This document shows, piece after piece, positions 6,153 to 10,207 of a DNA stretch of 10,207 nucleotides. The translations under genes and the position numbers were made by a program. The stretch spans positions 15,836 to 26,042 of the forward strand of contig DDHX01000021.1 in the NCBI GenBank assembly GCA_002338255.1, in the 5' to 3' direction. Under the pieces are notes generated by a model. It searched no databases. It had not been told where the DNA came from and saw only the letters and a program-made list of their open reading frames with translations. Origin of the DNA: Ruminococcaceae bacterium UBA1865. GTDB taxonomy: Bacteria > Bacillota > Clostridia > Oscillospirales > Acutalibacteraceae. Within the stretch, counting starts at the first letter, position 1. Every line of letters begins with the position of its first letter.

Positions 6153-6461
6153 ATGTATGAAGATCTACTCTGTGAAAGATTAAGCGAATTGCGTACTCAA
6201 AAAGGTGTTTCAGCGAGGGATATGAGCCTGTCGTTAGGACAAAGCCCAGGATATATCAACAAGATTGAAAACAAGAAGTCACTTCCGTCCATGACTGTAT
6301 TTTTTTATATTTGCGATTATTTTCATATCAATCCGAAAGATTTCTTTGATGAAACACTATCAAATCCGGCCATGCTTGACGAATTAATGAGCGAGCTCAA
6401 AACGTTGAATGGTGAACAACTTTCTCATATCTTAGCAATCGTAAAAGGTCTAAAGAAATAA
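6153..6461 (+). CDS. XRE-family helix-turn-helix regulator
   Basis: 102 residues from ATG 6153, with AAGGTGGTGAG as ribosome site upstream. Residues about 5-62 form a Cro/C1-type HTH: LSELRTQKGVSARDMSLSLG, then the recognition-helix region SPGYINKIENKKSLPSM, then YFHINPKDFF, the usual end of HTH_3 domains. Residues 70-102 are a short helical tail that may dimerise; no peptidase or ligand domain is present. It is divergent from the AbrB-led operon across about 217 bases of AT-rich DNA and convergent with the VirB4 operon. Such small repressors commonly keep conjugative elements silent; that role is inferred. Confidence 0.9.
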   Translation: MYEDLLCERLSELRTQKGVSARDMSLSLGQSPGYINKIENKKSLPSMTVFFYICDYFHINPKDFFDETLSNPAMLDELMSELKTLNGEQLSHILAIVKGLKK

Positions 6462-6483
6462 GCTACCATAAATATTTGTGACA

Positions 6484-6522
6484 GGCCGAAGGGTTACCGC
6501 CCGACGGCCCGTTTGCTTTTTA
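6484..6522 (+). terminator. Intrinsic terminator of the XRE gene
   Basis: GGCCG (6484-6488) pairs with CGGCC (6505-6509) and GGG (6491-6493) with CCC (6500-6502), with a two-base mismatch between the stems. On the plus strand CGTTTGCTTTTTA follows. It overlaps the end of the convergent VirB4 gene. There is no T-run on the minus strand, so it is mainly for the XRE transcript. Confidence 0.65.
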
Positions 6523-8346
6523 TCTTCCTCCTGCCTTGCCCATGTAAGCAAACTTGTAAGCAGGTATCTCAAAATTGATATGCAGCCGTTTTGAGCCAAT
6601 GACAAACAGGGCGTGACATCTTTTTTTACTTTCCAAAAGCTCCTGTTCGGCATCGGTGAGATTGTAAAGCTCTTTGGTTTCAGCGAGATTCTTGCCGTCT
6701 GTCCCCATAATCAGTTTGATGCAGGGAATATCCAACAAGGCCTGCCCGTACATTTTGATTTCAGGAGCTAAAAAGTCCACTACCGAGTGGGATATGATAA
6801 TCAGCCCGGATTCATACTTTCGGGCACGTTTTTCCACATTGCGTAGAAACACAAGGGACTGGGACACATTCGGGTCGATCATCAGGTATGCTTCATCACA
6901 TACCAAAAGAACACGCTCTGTCCTGTCCCTGCTCATCTGCTCCCAGCACCAGGTAAGCAAATTAAAATACTGCGTCCGTTTGATGTTATCGCTTGTATTT
7001 TGCAAACTGTGAGTATCAAGGCAAACGCAGCGGGAGCGTGCTTCAATAGTGCTGTGTCCGTTCCATAAAAAGCTATCGCTGCCATGTGCAATATCAAAAA
7101 GCAAGAGGGCAAGGTCACGGTAAACCGTGTTGTCTCTGTTTTCGGCTGACTTTTTTTCAATCAGGGCGTGCAAATCCGCAAAGGTAGGAAACTGCGTGTT
7201 TTTCAGCTTTGTAATATCCGTGTCCCAATGAATGTCGAATTGATTGTAAAGTTCGATGATTGCCTGCTTCAAAATAGCTTTTTGCATATCGGACAAACTC
7301 GGCAAATACAGGTTGAAGAAAATCTCAAGATTCTTCATATGGAGCGCCATGTCACCCATGCCATGCCCTTCATCGGTATAGAGCCTGTCGGTTTCATCTT
7401 CTTCATCACGGGGAGCCGGACGGATTTGCAGAGGATTGATTTTTCCATTGCTGCCGCCGCCTGCGTTAATCCAATCCCCGCCGAGGTTCATGCACATTTC
7501 CTTGTACTCCGACTCTGGATCGGCTATCAACAGCTTTGTGCCTTTCATATACTCACTTAGCAGGATATGCTTGACCGCCGTGGATTTTCCGACACCTGCG
7601 ACCCCCATGACAACCATATTTGAATTGGTGCGGTCGTTTCCGCGCATCCATGTGTCCACAATGACAAGACCGCCGTTGTTGTCTTTGGCAAAATAGTAAC
7701 CGGAGCCGTCGTTAAAGCCGGAGCTTGCAAACGGAAAGCCTCCTACAAAGGTACTCATGGGAATCACTCTTGAAACGATATTCTCAATAGCACTGTTTGC
7801 CTGATAGGTGGGTGAAATGCTCTGAAAACCCTCTTTTTGCAGATTGGCAAGCGTCCTAATTTTGCATTTCTGGATATTCATCGAACTTTCCACACGGCGG
7901 CATACCTTGGTAAAGCTGCTTTCATCGTGGGCAATCGGCATAATGGTAAGACTCATCATGGCAACGGTTTCGCCCTCCTGATCGATTTGGAGCATGATCT
8001 TTTCCCCGTCCTCAGCGGCTTTTTCCGATCTTTGCCGGGTCAAAGGGTCTTTGGCGCTGTCGGCGGCGCCACGGTTCTGCACGATGCTTTTGCTGATCGC
8101 GGAGATCAGAGCGCCGTTGTCAATCGGCTTGATACCGATGGATACGATGGTACTTGGAATATTGGTGATTTTAGAGAGCCAGCCCATATCAACCTTTTGA
8201 GGATAGCGTATCACACCGTAAACCTTTCCTGTGTTTTCCCCGATGACAAGACTGTTCCTCTTGATTTCCAACCCCATCGGGGTAATGACATTCAAAAGGG
8301 CTTCATTGACGGGAATGAAGTCCGTGTTTTTCTTTGCTCCGATCAT
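6520..8346 (-). CDS. VirB4/TraE-type conjugation ATPase
   Basis: 608 residues from ATG 8346, with TTGGAGG six bases before it; an in-frame ATG 12 codons upstream lies inside the previous gene. Residues about 1-200 form the VirB4 N-terminal domain, including VYGVIRYPQKVDMGWLSKI. The motor domain follows: Walker A GVAGVGKST at 248-256 with Lys254, LLIADPESEY shortly after, and Walker B VLLVCDEAYLM from 479 with Asp484 and Glu485. VirB4 proteins are the membrane-associated hexameric ATPases that energise type IV secretion channels. Only one base separates this gene from the stop of the PP-loop gene, so translation is probably coupled. The length suits the compact Gram-positive type. This is the clearest evidence that the region is a conjugative element. 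Confidence 0.93.
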   Translation of the reverse strand: MIGAKKNTDFIPVNEALLNVITPMGLEIKRNSLVIGENTGKVYGVIRYPQKVDMGWLSKITNIPSTIVSIGIKPIDNGALISAISKSIVQNRGAADSAKDPLTRQRSEKAAEDGEKIMLQIDQEGETVAMMSLTIMPIAHDESSFTKVCRRVESSMNIQKCKIRTLANLQKEGFQSISPTYQANSAIENIVSRVIPMSTFVGGFPFASSGFNDGSGYYFAKDNNGGLVIVDTWMRGNDRTNSNMVVMGVAGVGKSTAVKHILLSEYMKGTKLLIADPESEYKEMCMNLGGDWINAGGGSNGKINPLQIRPAPRDEEDETDRLYTDEGHGMGDMALHMKNLEIFFNLYLPSLSDMQKAILKQAIIELYNQFDIHWDTDITKLKNTQFPTFADLHALIEKKSAENRDNTVYRDLALLLFDIAHGSDSFLWNGHSTIEARSRCVCLDTHSLQNTSDNIKRTQYFNLLTWCWEQMSRDRTERVLLVCDEAYLMIDPNVSQSLVFLRNVEKRARKYESGLIIISHSVVDFLAPEIKMYGQALLDIPCIKLIMGTDGKNLAETKELYNLTDAEQELLESKKRCHALFVIGSKRLHINFEIPAYKFAYMGKAGGR

Positions 8347-8347
8347 C

Positions 8348-9313
8348 TTACGCCTCCAAAGAATTATTTTTGTACGGCACACCGATATAGTCCATCACCT
8401 TGCCGCAGCCTAGGCCGTAAATGCAGTATTGATACTGCTTCGGATGGGAAAGCTGCATACGCTGAAACCGGTTTGGCTCCGGCTCCAAATGAACGCCGTA
8501 CAGACAAAACATACAGCCTGATCTTGATACCCCTGTGGTGGTCAAAACCGGGCTGTCATTCTTGTTTTGCTTCCCGGCTGCAGGGACAATATCACCGTAA
8601 ATCGGCGCGTAAGGGATGCCTGTAAGCTGCAGATATCGCAAAATATCCTGTTCCAGCCAGAACGCGAGGGGCTGGCTGATGGGCCGACTGCTTTCAAAGC
8701 CATTACATCCGGCCTTGAGCCATGACTGCGTTCGGAGCTTGCTTTCGCAGGCCATTGTTCCAATGATTGCCCGGCGCTCTGATATTCGCTCATATTTGTA
8801 GATGGGCGCTTTCTTCATGTGATAACAGCACCGGTCACTGATTTTGAAAGGCGCGTCCAACAAATAGCGGTAGTTCTCGCAGTTGAACATGGACTTATTT
8901 CCGTTTTTATCAAGCAACTCGCCGTTCAGCCTTGCAAAACGGTACGGCTGACCTTTTCTCGCACCGTCTATCACATTCGACACCTCTTTGGAGATAACAG
9001 GGTAGCCGTATTTGTCTATGATTTGAAAGAACGGATATTTCGGGCGCAGCCATGTTACATTTTCTTTGGCTCTAACAAATTCGCGCAGTTCGGGATACTC
9101 CAAACCTGTATCCACAAAGACGGCGGGTATGTCGGGAAACACCCGCCTTGCCAAGTCCAGCAATACCGTGGAATCTTTCCCGCCGGAAAAGCTGATAAAC
9201 ACCTTGCCGTCATACTTTAGATACCATTCCAATATCCTTGTCTGCGTAACCTGAACTTTATGCTCTAAACTCCATGCCTGCATGATTTTTAAATCCTGTC
9301 TGGTGTGTTTCAA
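8348..9313 (-). CDS. PP-loop ATPase of the PAPS/APS reductase-like family
   Basis: 321 residues from TTG 9313, whose first bases overlap the TGA of the upstream gene (TTGA). ATG 9283 (residue 11) is the alternative start, with a weak AGGA site. The nucleotide-binding PP-loop is SFSGGKDST at 41-49, followed by VDTGLEYPE. RCCYHMKKAP at 161-170 and SGCMFC at 265-270 give Cys162, Cys163, Cys267 and Cys270, the CC...CxxC layout that binds a 4Fe-4S cluster in APS reductases. Family members reduce sulphate adducts, and relatives such as DndC act in DNA phosphorothioation. No sulphate genes or dnd genes are nearby, so sulphate assimilation is unlikely. Its tight packing inside a VirB4 operon suggests a job in element transfer, DNA protection or entry into the recipient. 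Substrate unknown. Confidence 0.85.
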   Translation of the reverse strand: MKHTRQDLKIMQAWSLEHKVQVTQTRILEWYLKYDGKVFISFSGGKDSTVLLDLARRVFPDIPAVFVDTGLEYPELREFVRAKENVTWLRPKYPFFQIIDKYGYPVISKEVSNVIDGARKGQPYRFARLNGELLDKNGNKSMFNCENYRYLLDAPFKISDRCCYHMKKAPIYKYERISERRAIIGTMACESKLRTQSWLKAGCNGFESSRPISQPLAFWLEQDILRYLQLTGIPYAPIYGDIVPAAGKQNKNDSPVLTTTGVSRSGCMFCLYGVHLEPEPNRFQRMQLSHPKQYQYCIYGLGCGKVMDYIGVPYKNNSLEA

Positions 9314-10011
9314 TGGGCAGCACCCACACTTTCAAGGATTGGAATAGCGGCGTCAAAATCTGTATTCTCTAGATGCACATAGGACGGATTGTTGATTAAG
9401 TTGCACAGCCGCACGATGTCCTGCTGTTCCAGAATTTCCGTCTGAATGCCAACGTCATTGAAATAACCGGACATATATTTCAGCTTTTGTAGAAGATCCC
9501 GTTCCGCGCTGTCATTGACTTTTTCCCATATCAGGATGTAAAATTGGCGCTCTACTACCTCGCCGGACAGGGCAAAGGTACTCATTTCAAGAATCTCCTG
9601 CTTGAGAAGTTCCTTTTGTTTTACATCCCCGCTTTCCGTCAGGGCCGTGGACAGTTCGGCTAAAAGGAGCGATATATCCACCGGACGGGATACGGCAATC
9701 AACTGAAAAGGATATTGAACGCTTGACATATTAGCTGTAAGCTGCCGTACCATCTGCCTTTTTTCATTTTTGCTGAAAAGGTCAATACTGATGGGAAGTA
9801 TTTTGAGATAGCATAGCGCAAGTCCGTCGCGGGTATAAAGAAACTTACCGCGAATATCCTTGACATTCACAAATTCGTTAGCGGACGTTAAAGCCACGCT
9901 GTCCGCCGCTTTTCTGGATAAAGCTTTTTTCTCTTCGGACAGCTTTGTATATACAAAAATGCCGCCGCCCATAAGCATGCAGACGACGATCATCACCATA
10001 GGAAATATCAA
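9310..10011 (-). CDS. Membrane protein resembling a free-standing VirB4 N-terminal domain
   Basis: 233 residues from TTG 10011, chosen because GGGG lies eight bases upstream and because the open frame further upstream passes through a terminator; ATG 9999 is the alternative. Residues about 4-22 are one membrane helix (MVMIVVCMLMGGGIFVY). The remainder is soluble and mixed alpha/beta: FVNVKDIRGKFLYTRDGLALCYLKI is like the first strands of VirB4/TraC N-terminal domains, followed by QLIAVSRPVDI, a Glu/Lys-rich helical segment and FYILIWEKV. No P-loop is present. The TGA overlaps the next gene's TTG. By context it is probably a channel component or a partner that holds the VirB4 ATPase at the membrane. 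The resemblance is judged by eye and moderate. Confidence 0.6.
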   Translation of the reverse strand: MIFPMVMIVVCMLMGGGIFVYTKLSEEKKALSRKAADSVALTSANEFVNVKDIRGKFLYTRDGLALCYLKILPISIDLFSKNEKRQMVRQLTANMSSVQYPFQLIAVSRPVDISLLLAELSTALTESGDVKQKELLKQEILEMSTFALSGEVVERQFYILIWEKVNDSAERDLLQKLKYMSGYFNDVGIQTEILEQQDIVRLCNLINNPSYVHLENTDFDAAIPILESVGAAH

Positions 10012-10034
10012 ATCTTTTTCCCCGCTTTCGTGTA

Positions 10035-10074
10035 AAATAAAAGAGGGCCGTACTGAAAATAAACAGTACAGCCC
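10035..10074 (-). terminator. Intrinsic terminator inside the conjugation operon
   Basis: GGGCTGTACTG and CAGTACGGCCC on the minus strand (10074-10064 and 10055-10045) form an 11-bp stem with one U-G wobble and an 8-base loop, followed by TCTTTTATTTT. The wobble is a true mismatch on the plus strand, so it acts in the minus direction. It stands between the last visible gene and TTG 10011. Confidence 0.85.
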
Positions 10075-10094
10075 CACAGCCTAAAGCGTATATT

Positions 10095-10207
10095 CTATTG
10101 CTCTAAATCATCCTCATTTTCCTCATTGTTACCGCCTAACAAGAGCTCAAGAAAATCCTCTGGGCTGTTACAGCCCTTGACTTCATAATAGAGGGCGTCC
10201 TGTGTCT
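10095..10207 (-). CDS. C-terminal end of an unidentified acidic protein (5' end beyond window)
   Basis: A frame entering at the right edge and ending at TAG 10097-10095 encodes the last 36 complete residues, TQDALYYEVKGCNSPEDFL and then a run rich in Glu, Asp and Asn. It ends about 20 bases before the terminator, in the same direction as the conjugation genes, which supports it being real. The acidic tail is typical of small soluble accessory proteins, but no family is recognised. Confidence 0.6.
   Translation of the reverse strand, partial: TQDALYYEVKGCNSPEDFLELLLGGNNEENEDDLEQ

Noticed and set aside
7837..8625. Plus-strand open frame of about 262 codons
   Set aside because: It is antisense to the VirB4 and PP-loop genes, runs across their junction, and its product is His/Arg-rich with no family features.
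10012..10077. N-terminal extension of the VirB4-N-like membrane protein
   Set aside because: The extra 22 codons pass through the terminator hairpin and lack a ribosome site; TTG 10011 fits better.
1..10207. CRISPR arrays, tRNA or rRNA genes, integrase and att sites
   Set aside because: No spaced direct repeats, tRNA-like cloverleaf, rRNA signature, recombinase motifs or paired att-like repeats were seen on either strand.

Overview
The window looks like part of the accessory genome of a Gram-positive anaerobe of the class Clostridia (Bacillota). The signs are strong AAGGAGG-type ribosome sites, sigma-A-like promoters, TTG and GTG starts, AT-rich spacers between coding regions of moderate GC, and gene families common in gut or cellulolytic Ruminococcaceae/Oscillospiraceae-type bacteria. 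The genus cannot be named from the sequence alone.

Layout, left to right. (1) Positions 1-2652, minus strand: a very large secreted glycoside hydrolase open to the left edge. It has a signal peptide, two beta-sandwich carbohydrate-binding-like modules, a complete GH26 beta-mannanase catalytic domain, and the start of a C-terminal Ig-like module. (2) Positions 2653-3635: an AT-rich insertion-sequence graveyard. It holds the N-terminal third of an IS200/IS605-type TnpA, a 43-codon scrap of a different transposase with a CxxCPxxxxC knuckle, and a 14-bp perfect inverted repeat that hides a ribosome site. (3) Positions 3636-5935, minus strand: an operon encoding an AbrB-like regulator with a zinc-knuckle tail, a membrane-anchored C39-like cysteine peptidase, a 48-residue membrane peptide and a TadZ/CpaE-like P-loop protein. 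A near-consensus promoter lies upstream at 6049-6077. (4) Positions 6153-6461, plus strand: an XRE-type repressor divergent from that operon. (5) Positions 6520-10207, minus strand: a conjugation operon with the C-terminal end of an unknown acidic protein, a membrane protein resembling a free-standing VirB4 N-terminal domain, a PP-loop/PAPS-reductase-like protein, and a VirB4/TraE-type ATPase.

Regions 3-5 read as the core of an integrative conjugative element. The VirB4 ATPase powers a type IV secretion channel, the membrane protein next to it is a plausible partner, the C39-like peptidase is a plausible wall- or envelope-acting enzyme, and XRE plus AbrB are plausible switches. No integrase, relaxase, coupling protein or att site is visible, so the element's limits lie outside the window. 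Whether the mannanase is cargo or host DNA next to the element cannot be decided here.

The most interesting points are the PP-loop enzyme with an APS-reductase-like CC...CxxC cysteine set, locked by overlaps into the VirB4 operon; two intrinsic terminators placed immediately before the ribosome sites of membrane-protein genes inside the operons; a TadZ-like protein whose P-loop lacks the usual lysine; and an IS-derived hairpin that would block translation from read-through transcription.
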